From: Paraburkholderia fungorum
GTDB taxonomy: Bacteria > Pseudomonadota > Gammaproteobacteria > Burkholderiales > Burkholderiaceae
Length of the DNA: 64,000 nt
Assembly: GCF_902833645.1 (NCBI RefSeq)
Contig: NZ_CADFGE010000017.1
Coordinates: forward strand, 172,804 to 236,803
Direction: 5' to 3'
Part shown: in pieces, positions 34,693-42,221 of the stretch
Layout: each line of letters opens with the position of its first letter
Position numbering within the stretch: the stretch's first letter is position 1
The notes under the pieces: model-generated
Database searches by the model: none
Told to the model about the DNA's origin: nothing
The model's input: only the letters and a program-made list of their open reading frames with translations
Translations under genes and position numbers: made by a program

Positions 34693-35234
34693 CGATCCAG
34701 ATCGCGCGGATCGTGGTTCATCTCGTTGAGCGGCGCGCTGAACTCGGCACACCGGTGACCCCACCGCACCGTCAGGTAGTGGCCGCGGCGGTGCTGAAGC
34801 CGACCGACCAGGATGTTGCCTGCGAGCTTGAGTCGCTCTATGCGACGGGCGCTAATCTCGGCCGGATGCTCACCGGACGGGCGTTACTTGCGCTCGGTTG
34901 TGCGGGGACAGACATCCAGGGTTACGGGAAGGCGGCACTCGCAGGCACAGGCGTGCCGCTCGAATGGGGAGCGGCGCTGCTCCATCCGCGACTCGGCAAG
35001 GCGGTGCGCGACTGCCTGCCTGGCGCGTCTTCGATCATGCCGTCCGTTACGAAGCGCGGGCCTGCGGGAGCCTGCGTCGACATCCCCCTGCACAGCGTCA
35101 CAGACATGTGGAGCTTCGACCACTTCGACACGGTGTCGCTGTGCATACCCGACTCGCCGGAACCGGATGAACTGCTGGTTGCCATTGCGCTGGCCGAGCG
35201 GGGCAGGCCGCTCGCACGCGTCAGGCCGGGGTGA
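34689..35234 (+). CDS. DUF1185 / amino-acid-synthesis (AA_synth) family protein
   Basis: A 181-residue protein of the AA_synth family. Recognisable pieces are IVVHLVERRAELG, the AAVLKPTDQDVACEL region, ALLALGCAGTDIQGYGKAAL and the HFDTVSLCIPDSPEPDE segment. Members are often found beside amidases and LIV-type transporters in Burkholderiales, but their reaction is not established. It is coupled to the amidase by an ATGA overlap, which ties it to breakdown of the same compound. No signal peptide or membrane segment is seen. Confidence 0.82.
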   Translation: MTIQIARIVVHLVERRAELGTPVTPPHRQVVAAAVLKPTDQDVACELESLYATGANLGRMLTGRALLALGCAGTDIQGYGKAALAGTGVPLEWGAALLHPRLGKAVRDCLPGASSIMPSVTKRGPAGACVDIPLHSVTDMWSFDHFDTVSLCIPDSPEPDELLVAIALAERGRPLARVRPG

Positions 35235-35315
35235 CGCATGGCGGCAAACCGTGCCGTCAGGCAGGCGCGCGTCAGGCGAACAAGCGAACACTCACAAGCG
35301 ATGAAGGAGAAAAAC

Positions 35316-36350
35316 ATGGGCAGGGATGTGCGGGGAAGATGGAGTAAGGGGCTGGCAGCGCTGTCGTTATGGGTCACAGTCGGGGCAGCACACGCCCAGT
35401 CGTCGGTGTCCCTCTACGGGCTGGCCGATGCATTTGCCGGGGTGGTGCGGATGCCCGGTGCGGCGGGCAACGCGTGGGAAGTTGGCTCGGGAGGGCTCTC
35501 GACATCGTATTGGGGCATGTCGGGCGCTGAGGATCTGGGTGGTGGCCTGAAGGCAATCTTTACCCTTGAGAGCTTTTACCGGATCAGCGGTGGGCAGTCA
35601 GGAGCGTACGACGGGCAGTCATTCTTTGGGCGCAGGGCGTTTGTTGGCTTGAGCGGGCAATTTGGTCAACTGACGCTGGGGCGTAATGATTCACTGCTGT
35701 TCGTCTCCACGCTGCTGTTCAACCCGTTCGGCAACTCGTTCGTCTTCTCCCCCATGGTGGTCCACACATTTCTGGGTTCCGCGATGGGCGCTGCGTCGGT
35801 GCAAAGCGATACGGCAATTGACGACTCGATTGTCTACCAGACGCCCGAGGTTGGCGGTCTGACAGGAAGTGTCCTGTACAGCAATGCGGGCATCGCGGGC
35901 CACGCCGGGCAGGCGAACTACAGTGCGAACGTGCTCTACTTCGCGGGGCCGTTCTCTGCGACCGCCGCAGTCCAGAGCCTTCACACTGGGTCGCTTTTCC
36001 TGAACGGCGCTACGGAGCAGACGGCGTGGCTGGCCGGAGCGGCGTATCGCCTGCAGGCAGTGAAGCTCTATCTCCAGTACGAAAGGGTGACCAACAACGA
36101 TGACCTCACCGACGATACCGTTCAGGTGGGGGCGAGCGCCCAGGTTGGCACGGGGAGCATACTGGTGTCCTGGGCGGGAACGCTCCGGCGGCCTGCCCAG
36201 GGCACGGATATCCGTTGGTCGACTGTGGTGCTCGGATATGACTATCCGCTCTCGAAACGCACAGACGTTTACGCCGCGTGTCGGTACGACACCATGACCC
36301 GTGTGTCGTCAGGCAACAGCCTGGGTGCGGGCATCAGGATGAAGTTCTAG
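35316..36350 (+). CDS. Outer-membrane porin of the Burkholderiales type
   Basis: A 344-residue beta-barrel porin. It has a signal peptide (GLAALSLWVTVGAAHA), then the classic start SSVSLYGLADAFAG. Later come SGAEDLGGGLKAIFTLESFY, FFGRRAFVGLSGQFGQLTLG and alternating strands, and it ends GAGIRMKF with the terminal Phe required for barrel assembly. The start at 35316 follows AAGGAGAAAAAC. It closes the transport operon, likely letting the amide through the outer membrane. It lacks close residue-level hints for selectivity. Confidence 0.9.
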   Translation: MGRDVRGRWSKGLAALSLWVTVGAAHAQSSVSLYGLADAFAGVVRMPGAAGNAWEVGSGGLSTSYWGMSGAEDLGGGLKAIFTLESFYRISGGQSGAYDGQSFFGRRAFVGLSGQFGQLTLGRNDSLLFVSTLLFNPFGNSFVFSPMVVHTFLGSAMGAASVQSDTAIDDSIVYQTPEVGGLTGSVLYSNAGIAGHAGQANYSANVLYFAGPFSATAAVQSLHTGSLFLNGATEQTAWLAGAAYRLQAVKLYLQYERVTNNDDLTDDTVQVGASAQVGTGSILVSWAGTLRRPAQGTDIRWSTVVLGYDYPLSKRTDVYAACRYDTMTRVSSGNSLGAGIRMKF

Positions 36351-36742
36351 CTGGGCCGGTCCATCAGGTTTGCATGGTCGGAGGAGTCGGATTGCCGCAA
36401 GATCGTATGCCCGCGACGACATTCGGCGGGTTGATACATCGTGGTCCTCGAGAACGGGGCAGATGACGCCGCGGTTTCCAGTAGCGCGCGCCGTACCGCC
36501 TCGCCCTCGTGCCGTGACAGCAGTCGGAGCATGACAAAAAATCTCTGGCGCGCATGCCGCGCAGCGAACACGTCGAAACCAGGGCGTGAAGTGTGTCGCT
36601 GGCATTTTCCTCCGTGGCGCCCCTGAATTACCTCGGACGAACTCGCTTCAACGGCTCCGCGGGTCTGCGACGCAGGGCCTCATATAGCCGTGTGACGGAT
36701 TCCATGCCGGTGTGCTCACTCGCCTGCTGGCGGAACAATGCA
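36351..36742. other. Gene-poor stretch after the porin
   Basis: About 390 bases. A minus-strand frame from GTG at 36571 to 36347 reads RHARQRFFVMLRLLSRHEGE and looks somewhat protein-like, but it has no ribosome site and I do not recognise it. No terminator is obvious after the porin. Confidence 0.35.
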
Positions 36743-36838
36743 TCAGATGTCGTCGTCCTCGATGTGGCTTCCGGGCATGTACCCTATCAGGCTAAACATT
36801 GCCTGAAATTCGTGCCCGTAGTCTTCGCACACGTATTC

Positions 36839-37930
36839 CTAGTGTTCCGTTCCGCTGATCCGCGTACAAAGTCTTTGTAGCTTTGCGAGGATGGAGTCAG
36901 CGGAAGCGGTCCACATGAATGGTTTGCAGTTTTCGTTGTAGTGGGAAACGAACTGATCGATACGTGTGATCAGTTGTTTGACTGAGCCAAACGAGCCCCT
37001 GCGGATGGCCTTGTCGGTGATCAGCGCAAAGAAGCGTTCGACCTGGTTGAGCCACGAACTGTAGGTAGGAATGAAATGCATGTGCCAGCGGGGCTTTGCT
37101 GCCAGCCACGCCTTGACCTTGGGATGCTTGTGACTGCCATAGTTGTCCACGATGCAGTGCACGTCGAGCTCAGCCGGTACGGCCTTGTCGATTTCGCGCA
37201 GAAACGACAGGAATTCCTGATGCCGATGACGCGGCTTGCAGGTGGCGAGCACTGCGCCATTGAGTACGTTCAGGGCGGCGAACAGTGTCGTGGTGCCGTG
37301 GCGAACGTAGTCGTGCGTGACGCCTTCGACGTAGCCGAAGCCCATCGGCAGCATGGGTTGCGTGCGTTCGAGCGCCTGACACTGGCTCTTCTCGTCCACG
37401 CACAGTACCAATGCGTTCTCGGGCGGGCTCAGGTACAGGCCGACCACGTCGCGCAGTTTCTCGCTGAAGAATTGATCGGTCGAAAGCTTGAAGCTTTCGC
37501 TGCGATGCGGTTGCAGACCCAGCAGCTTGAAGTAACGGTGCACACTCGTCGGCGAGATAGCCGTTTCGGCGGCGATCGTGCGCACGCTCCAGTGCGTGGA
37601 GCCATCCGCTGGCTTTGTGTGCAGGGTCTTGTGAATCAGTTGAGCCAGCCGCTCATCGTCAATCGTGCGCGGCTTGCCGGGACGTACTTCGTCATACAGC
37701 CCGTTGATGCGATGCTCCAGGAACCGGATACGCCACTTGCCCACCGTGGCACGCGTGAGCTGAAGACGCTGGGCAATTGCGCTGTTGGGCTCCCCGGCAG
37801 CGGCAGCCAGCACGATGCGCGCACGCGTGACCAGCGCCGCCGAAATCGAGCGCGAACGCGCTATCGAAGTCAGTTGGGAACGCTCATCTTCACTCAACAC
37901 CAGTTCGGCCTTCGGTCGTCCCATGGGCAT
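36839..37930 (-). CDS. IS630-family DDE transposase
   Basis: A 363-residue transposase in one intact frame. The N-terminal helix-turn-helix (NSAIAQRLQLTRATVGKWRI) is followed by a second (TAISPTSVHRYFKLLGL) and the DDE domain: Asp in LVLCVDEKSQ, Asp in CIVDNYGSHKH, Glu in SSWLNQVERFFA. It ends at the inverted repeat, as usual for IS630. The intact frame and intact ends suggest a recent insertion that may still be mobile. Confidence 0.94.
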   Translation of the reverse strand: MPMGRPKAELVLSEDERSQLTSIARSRSISAALVTRARIVLAAAAGEPNSAIAQRLQLTRATVGKWRIRFLEHRINGLYDEVRPGKPRTIDDERLAQLIHKTLHTKPADGSTHWSVRTIAAETAISPTSVHRYFKLLGLQPHRSESFKLSTDQFFSEKLRDVVGLYLSPPENALVLCVDEKSQCQALERTQPMLPMGFGYVEGVTHDYVRHGTTTLFAALNVLNGAVLATCKPRHRHQEFLSFLREIDKAVPAELDVHCIVDNYGSHKHPKVKAWLAAKPRWHMHFIPTYSSWLNQVERFFALITDKAIRRGSFGSVKQLITRIDQFVSHYNENCKPFMWTASADSILAKLQRLCTRISGTEH

Positions 37931-38005
37931 GCCGGTATCTCCCGTTCCGTTGATACCAGCATGCTACGTGAACATAGATTAGTTAACAACAGAACGGAAC
38001 ACTAG
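36839..38005 (-). mobile_element. IS630-family insertion sequence
   Basis: The element is bounded by 14-bp inverted repeats, CTAGTGTTCCGTTC at 36839-36852 and its reverse complement at 37992-38005. The TA in each end is the expected IS630 target duplication. It holds one transposase gene. It lies in a small zinc-ribbon gene. Confidence 0.88.
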
Positions 38006-38400
38006 TAGACGGTGTACGCGCCGACAGCACAAGCCCCCATCGTTACGTGCAACGAGTCGCAGCCCGGACAGAGCACGACGCCATCTTCAACGGTATGCCT
38101 TCGCCATTCATCGGAAGACCGCATGACCGTCTCTCCTGGTTGACGCGACTGGTACTACGCTTGCCGAGATTACCACCGTACGTCTGGTGTTGACCATTCT
38201 ATGCTCCACATTCGTGTGATTGATTGCGATGATCACCGTCGTCAATAGCTGATGTATTTCGCCTCGCCCGTATGTCGTTCGGCCTGTTCCGACGGGAGCT
38301 TCCCGTCGATAAGACGGGTTTGGAAGTCGGACTCGACCGCTGCTTGAATGCCCCCATGTACCGGCAACGCCAGGCCGGCATCTTTTCTTGGGGGAAGGCC

Positions 38401-38643
38401 ATGTCAATTGCGAACAGTGATGCGCACAGGATCCTGCGCCGCCGGCAGGTCGAAGAGAGAACTGGGCTGTCGCGCTCAACGATTTACCGCCGCATGCAGG
38501 CGGGAACATTTCCCCCGGCCATACCGCTGGGCGGCCGCCTGGTGGGGTGGCGTGCGGGGGACATTGAACAGTTTCTGGAGAGTCCGGCGCGTTACCGGGC
38601 GCCTGCACGAGAGCGCGACGACGACGTGGGGGGCGCGCCATGA
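38401..38643 (+). CDS. AlpA-family DNA-binding regulator, second copy
   Basis: An 80-residue winged-helix protein. The helix-turn-helix is RRRQVEERTGLSRSTIYRRM, followed by GTFPPAIPLGGRLVGWRAGD and IEQFLESP, the AlpA pattern. I chose the start at 38401 because it fits the family length; the longer frame adds unrelated sequence. It is coupled to the next gene by an ATGA overlap. Its place just upstream of the transfer operon suggests control of transfer or excision genes. Confidence 0.87.
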   Translation: MSIANSDAHRILRRRQVEERTGLSRSTIYRRMQAGTFPPAIPLGGRLVGWRAGDIEQFLESPARYRAPARERDDDVGGAP

Positions 38644-38951
38644 GTCGCGATCTCGCTTCGGCACCACTTGCCCGGCGGCTGGAGAACTGGGGTAACGCAT
38701 CGCGCGGTGCCTTCGATCCGGTCGATGCGGCGCGGATTACGAAGGCCTGGCGCACGCTCCATCTCCGACATCGCGACATGCTGCGCATGGTCTATCTTTG
38801 GCATGCGCGTCGGGAAGTGGTCTGCCGGCGGCTGTGTATTCCGCGGCGCCCGGCGCAATGCTTTGACCTGGAACTTGCGGCCGCACGCGCAGCGCTGGCA
38901 CGTGCCCTCGCCGGGGATTGTGGCCATCCCCTCCGGGAGGACGAACAATAG
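38640..38951 (+). CDS. Small helix-turn-helix-like protein next to AlpA
   Basis: A 103-residue protein. The middle, TKAWRTLHLRHRDMLRMVYL followed by WHARREVVCRRLCIPRRP, resembles the sigma-70 region 4 or phage antiterminator (Q-like) pattern: a helical pair with a basic recognition helix. I do not recognise it as a named family with confidence. It overlaps the AlpA-like gene by 4 bases, so both are made together and are probably regulators of the transfer region downstream. Confidence 0.65.
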   Translation: MSRDLASAPLARRLENWGNASRGAFDPVDAARITKAWRTLHLRHRDMLRMVYLWHARREVVCRRLCIPRRPAQCFDLELAAARAALARALAGDCGHPLREDEQ

Positions 38952-39058
38952 TTCGCGCCTTCGTTCGGCTGTAGTTCATGTGGTGCTGTTCCGCAGTGCG
39001 TGAGCAGTGCGGCCGCTACAGACAGCTTGCAGTTGAACATCGCTATCTGAATTTTTTT

Positions 39059-39088
39059 GGGAACACGTGGGAACACCTGGGAACACGT
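39059..39088. repeat. Three tandem 10-bp repeats with CACGTG cores
   Basis: GGGAACACGT, GGGAACACCT and GGGAACACGT follow each other without a gap, at one helical turn spacing, just after a run of seven T. The first and third, read with the following G, hold the palindrome CACGTG; the middle unit reads CACCTG. Cooperative protein binding ahead of the ParA and type IV secretion genes is a reasonable guess. Confidence 0.65.
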
Positions 39089-39264
39089 GAGTAAATGGAG
39101 CGGTAGCGGAGCGCCCGAGGGCTCTTGCATTGTGCCGCGTACTCGCCTAGATTGAAGCCAACAATCTGATCCGGTCAACGTGCCACGCACGACCGAGTAC
39201 GCGTTAGCGGCCCCGTAGTTTCGATGTCTGTGCGACGACGTGGTGTGCCGTGACGCATTCGCAA

Positions 39265-39288
39265 AAAAGCCTGCATCTGCAGGCTTTT
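39265..39288 (+). terminator. Rho-independent terminator-like hairpin
   Basis: AAAAGCCTGCA (39265-39275) pairs perfectly with TGCAGGCTTTT (39278-39288) around a 2-base loop; T-rich sequence follows. The A and T flanks make it able to work in both directions. It likely ends the small-regulator transcript. Confidence 0.7.
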
Positions 39289-39409
39289 CCGTTTTCTGGT
39301 GCTGATGCAATGATCCCCCGTTAAGCCCGCGGTCAGCCTCTTCGGCGCCGCGGGTTCCTTTTTTCTTCGCAGGTTCATCGACAGCGGGTGCGGCTGAGGA
39401 CGATGAACC

Positions 39410-40258
39410 ATGAAATCGCTTCTGATCATTTCGGCGAAGGGCAGTTCGGGCAGGACGACCCTCACCTGTCTGCTCGCCCGCCACCTGCAGTGCACGTGTC
39501 ACTGGCGGGTGCTGGTACTGGACCTGGCCGAGCCGCCGCGCTGCGCGCACCTGCTCGCGCGCTGCCGCTCCGACGCGATCGTGTCCGGCAACCGGGCGCC
39601 CGCGCCGCAGGAGGGCCCCCGATCCTCATCGGGTGGCCGCATACACGTGCTCAACGCCGACGCCATCGACGGTCTGCAGTCGCCCGACGATCCCGCCCGT
39701 ACGCGCTATTACGCCAACCTGCGTCAGCTGCTGTCCGTGGTGACACCGTGGTTCGATGTCTGTCTGATCGACGCTCCCGTCTTGCCTGACCTGCGTGCCG
39801 TCTGTGCCGAGGCTCTCGTGGACGCAGTGGTGAGCCCCGTAGCCGTGTCGCCCGGATGCATCGGCTGCGCCTCGGAGGTCATCAACGGCAAGTACGGGGT
39901 TCGGAACGTCCGGGCGCGACTGAATCCGGCGCTGCACTTTGTCGGGCTTATGCCAGTCGTGGCCGCTCCTGCGTCACTGGACGAGGCGTGGGCGAGGGTG
40001 ATGGAGACGACGCTGCGTGAGTGGTTGATCGCGGACCCGGCATCTCCTCACGGATACGTGTATCTGCCGCACCTGACGTCCGTCTGGCGTGTCGAGCATC
40101 CCGCCCTGGCGCGTGGCCAGTCTCCAGCACAGGATGGAGATGTGCCTGAAAACAGCCGGGCGCTGGCCGCGTGTCTCGATGCGCTCACGCACCGGCTCGA
40201 TGCGATCCGGGACGTCGCCACGCCTGCCGCCCACCACGCTGAGGTGTGCGATGCATAA
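39410..40258 (+). CDS. ParA/MinD-like ATPase with altered Walker A
   Basis: A 282-residue protein of the ParA/MinD/SRPI fold. The start, MKSLLIISAKGSSGRTTLTC, is the deviant Walker A position (usual KGGxGKTT) but has Arg in place of the core Lys. WFDVCLIDAPVLPDL is the Walker B strand and MPVVAAPASLDEAW a later strand. It heads the transfer operon and overlaps the TrbM-like gene by 8 bases. Plausible roles are positioning or maintenance of the element; the Lys to Arg change leaves ATP hydrolysis in doubt. Confidence 0.75.
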   Translation: MKSLLIISAKGSSGRTTLTCLLARHLQCTCHWRVLVLDLAEPPRCAHLLARCRSDAIVSGNRAPAPQEGPRSSSGGRIHVLNADAIDGLQSPDDPARTRYYANLRQLLSVVTPWFDVCLIDAPVLPDLRAVCAEALVDAVVSPVAVSPGCIGCASEVINGKYGVRNVRARLNPALHFVGLMPVVAAPASLDEAWARVMETTLREWLIADPASPHGYVYLPHLTSVWRVEHPALARGQSPAQDGDVPENSRALAACLDALTHRLDAIRDVATPAAHHAEVCDA

Positions 40259-40829
40259 CGCTGCCGTCGCAACGGACATTGCCGTCGCCGGTCGAGGGCT
40301 GCTGCGGGCGCTGCGCCGCTGGTCGGTCGTCTTTGCCGCATTCCTCGGCACATCGATCCTGGTGCCCGGCACAGCCCATGCCGACGACTGGGGCTGCCAG
40401 GTGATCCTGTGCCTTTCCAGTCCCGGCGGCCCTGAACAGTACGGCGAGTGTGTCCCGCCGATCGAGAAGCTGTGGGCCGCTTTGCGGCACGGTGATCCTT
40501 TTCCGACGTGCGATTTCGGAGCGGGTGGCTCGCAGGGGACTTCGGCCGTGAACATGTTTGCCAGTGCGGGGTACTGCCGCGAGGACCTGCTGTACCGGGG
40601 CGGCTCCGAGCAGAGTGAGCTGTTGTGCAATGCGCGCGGTGCAATCAGCGTCGAGATCGACGGCTCGCTGTACACACGTGTGTGGTGGGACGCGAGAGGT
40701 GCAGACCGTACGATCACGGAGTTCTACGGGGCTGGTGGTACGGCGATCCCGTACGACCCGACACAGTCGGCCCGCCTCTTTCTGGAGCGCGAGTACGAAA
40801 GCTCGGGCGGTCAGGGTGGTGGCGAATGA
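40251..40829 (+). CDS. TrbM/KikA-like conjugation protein
   Basis: A 192-residue exported protein. A signal peptide ends near TAHADDWGCQ; then CQVILCLSSPGGPEQYGECV and PPIEKLWAALRHGDPFPTC follow, the conserved Cys pattern of TrbM/KikA. The second half has further Cys residues (YCREDLLY, LLCNARG), so it is probably disulfide-bonded in the periplasm. It overlaps the ParA-like gene by 8 bases and the lytic transglycosylase by ATGA, at the head of the VirB genes. Confidence 0.8.
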   Translation: MHNAAVATDIAVAGRGLLRALRRWSVVFAAFLGTSILVPGTAHADDWGCQVILCLSSPGGPEQYGECVPPIEKLWAALRHGDPFPTCDFGAGGSQGTSAVNMFASAGYCREDLLYRGGSEQSELLCNARGAISVEIDGSLYTRVWWDARGADRTITEFYGAGGTAIPYDPTQSARLFLEREYESSGGQGGGE

Positions 40830-41497
40830 TTCCGCTCGCCGCATTCCTAGTCCTGGCTCAGCAGTGCGCGCCTGCCGTGGCGCCCGCCACGATGGCCGCA
40901 GTCGTGCCGGTCGAGTCAGGCTTCAACCCGTACGCGATCGGGGTGGTGCATGGCCGTCTCGAGCGGCAACCAGTGAACCTTGGTGAAGCCGTAGCGACAG
41001 CACGCGCGCTGGATGCCGCCGGGTGGAATTACAGCGCGGGTCTCGCACAGGTGAACCGGTCGAACTGGATCCGTTTCGGCCTGACCCCGGAGACGGTCTT
41101 CGATCCATGCCGGAATCTCGCCGCCGGCGCAGCGATCCTCCTGGAGTGCTTCGAGCGCGCGAAACAGGCACAAACGCGGGCAAATGCACGGACCCACGCC
41201 CAGGCGCAAGACGCGTTGCGCGCGGGGCTCTCGTGCTACGCGAGCGGCGACTTTTCCAGCGGGTTCCGTACGGGCTATGTGCAGCGGGTCGTCGCTCAGG
41301 CTGCACGGCCCGATCCGGTGGTTCCGGCGATTGCCACCGATGTTTCGCCCATTCCCGTCATTCCCTCCCGACCGGAGGCGGCGCGATCTGACCCGTCCCG
41401 TGGTCGCGCTGGCCTCGGGTCCCCCACGGGCGGTAGGACGGACCAGAAGGCCGGACAGGCAGACGACATGACACAGGAAAGCGCTGTGGTGTTCTGA
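40826..41497 (+). CDS. virB1: VirB1-like lytic transglycosylase
   Basis: A 223-residue peptidoglycan-cutting enzyme that opens the wall for the secretion channel. The catalytic Glu is in VVPVESGFNPYAIG, and WNYSAGLAQVNRSNW and AAGAAILLECF complete the SLT-like VirB1 domain. The first 20 residues are hydrophobic (MIPLAAFLVLAQQCA) and may export it. The C-terminal 60 residues are Pro/Arg-rich and not conserved-looking. It starts by ATGA overlap with the TrbM-like gene. Confidence 0.9.
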   Translation: MIPLAAFLVLAQQCAPAVAPATMAAVVPVESGFNPYAIGVVHGRLERQPVNLGEAVATARALDAAGWNYSAGLAQVNRSNWIRFGLTPETVFDPCRNLAAGAAILLECFERAKQAQTRANARTHAQAQDALRAGLSCYASGDFSSGFRTGYVQRVVAQAARPDPVVPAIATDVSPIPVIPSRPEAARSDPSRGRAGLGSPTGGRTDQKAGQADDMTQESAVVF

Positions 41498-41532
41498 GAA
41501 AGCAGGGACAACGTGTGTGACAGGAGCAATCC

Positions 41533-41874
41533 ATGAAATCAGGACTACATATCAAATACAGACGGATTTCACCGCAGTTTCGGACACGTGGATCGGCGCG
41601 ACATGCCTGGCGCAGCCTCGCGATTGTGCCCATGGTGATGCTGACGGTGACACCGGCCTACGCGCAGCTCTCGCAGGTCAACACGTTGCTCACGACGATC
41701 CAGACCACGCTCCTTAGCGTGGGCGCGGTGGTGTGCTCGATCTCGATCATCTGGGCGGGCTTCAAGATGATGTTCCAGCACGCGCGCTTTGGCGACATTG
41801 CCAACGTGTTCATCGGCGGCCTGTTCGTGGGCTGCGCCACGGTGATCGCGGCGATGCTGATTCCGACGAGCTGA
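41533..41874 (+). CDS. virB2: VirB2-like major pilin
   Basis: A 113-residue pre-pilin. A long basic N-terminus is followed by a signal segment ending TPAYAQLSQ, then two membrane helices (TTLLSVGAVVCSISIIWAGF and VFIGGLFVGCATVIAAMLI). This is the TrbC/VirB2 layout. The mature protein should form the conjugative pilus. AGGAGC precedes the start. Confidence 0.9.
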   Translation: MKSGLHIKYRRISPQFRTRGSARHAWRSLAIVPMVMLTVTPAYAQLSQVNTLLTTIQTTLLSVGAVVCSISIIWAGFKMMFQHARFGDIANVFIGGLFVGCATVIAAMLIPTS

Positions 41875-41887
41875 TGCGGAGGCGCAC

Positions 41888-42220
41888 ATGAATCCGCGCG
41901 TGAATCCACTCAGGGATCCAGTTTTCAAGGGCTGCACGCGACCCGCGATGCTCTGGGGTGTGCCGCTCGTGCCGTTCCTCATGGTCGGCGGCGGCATCCT
42001 GATCCCCGCGATCTGGGCGCTGCTTGCGAGTCCGCCGGTGGGTGTCGGCATCGTGCTGCTCCTCATCCCCGTCTTCGTGACGATGCGCTCGATCACGCGC
42101 CATGACGACCAGCGTCTGGCGCAGTGTGCCCTGTGCGCTCGCATGGCAATCCGCCAGCGCAACCGTCGTTTCTGGGGCGCGCACGCCTACGTGCCGGTTC
42201 GCGTCAAGAGGAGGGGCTGA
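41888..42220 (+). CDS. virB3: VirB3-like inner-membrane protein
   Basis: A 110-residue protein with the VirB3 start NPLRDPVFKGCTRPAMLWGV and two neighbouring membrane helices (VPFLMVGGGILIPAIWALLA and VGIVLLLIPVFVTMRSIT). The end is basic. It works with VirB4 and VirB6 in pilus assembly at the inner membrane. It sits in the standard place between virB2 and virB4. Confidence 0.9.
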   Translation: MNPRVNPLRDPVFKGCTRPAMLWGVPLVPFLMVGGGILIPAIWALLASPPVGVGIVLLLIPVFVTMRSITRHDDQRLAQCALCARMAIRQRNRRFWGAHAYVPVRVKRRG

Positions 42221-42221
42221 C

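Larger units (their letters stand above)
36743..38124 (-). pseudogene. Small zinc-ribbon protein gene split by the IS630 element
   Basis: The 5' part (38124 down to the IS) starts with ATG 8 bases after AGGAG and reads MRSSDEWRRHTVEDGVVLCP followed by GCDSLHVTMGACAVG. Beyond the IS, the same frame continues EYVCEDYGHEFQAMFSLIGY and ends at TGA 36743-36745. Joined across the insertion it would be about 75 residues with a CPGC pair and a later Cys-His group, like a small zinc ribbon. After removal of the IS and one TA copy, a TAG codon remains at the join, so the original target may have differed by a base. I do not recognise the family. Confidence 0.6.
38952..39409. other. Leader region ahead of the transfer operon
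   Basis: This 458-base gene-free region carries three tandem 10-bp repeats (39059-39088) and two terminator-like hairpins (39265-39288 and about 39325-39366). It probably combines the end of the regulator transcript with the promoter of the conjugation genes. I could not place the promoter or an oriT with confidence. Confidence 0.5.

Noticed and set aside
33556..34764. 402-codon minus-strand frame opposite the second amidase
   Set aside because: Antisense shadow with Arg/His-rich, motif-free text.
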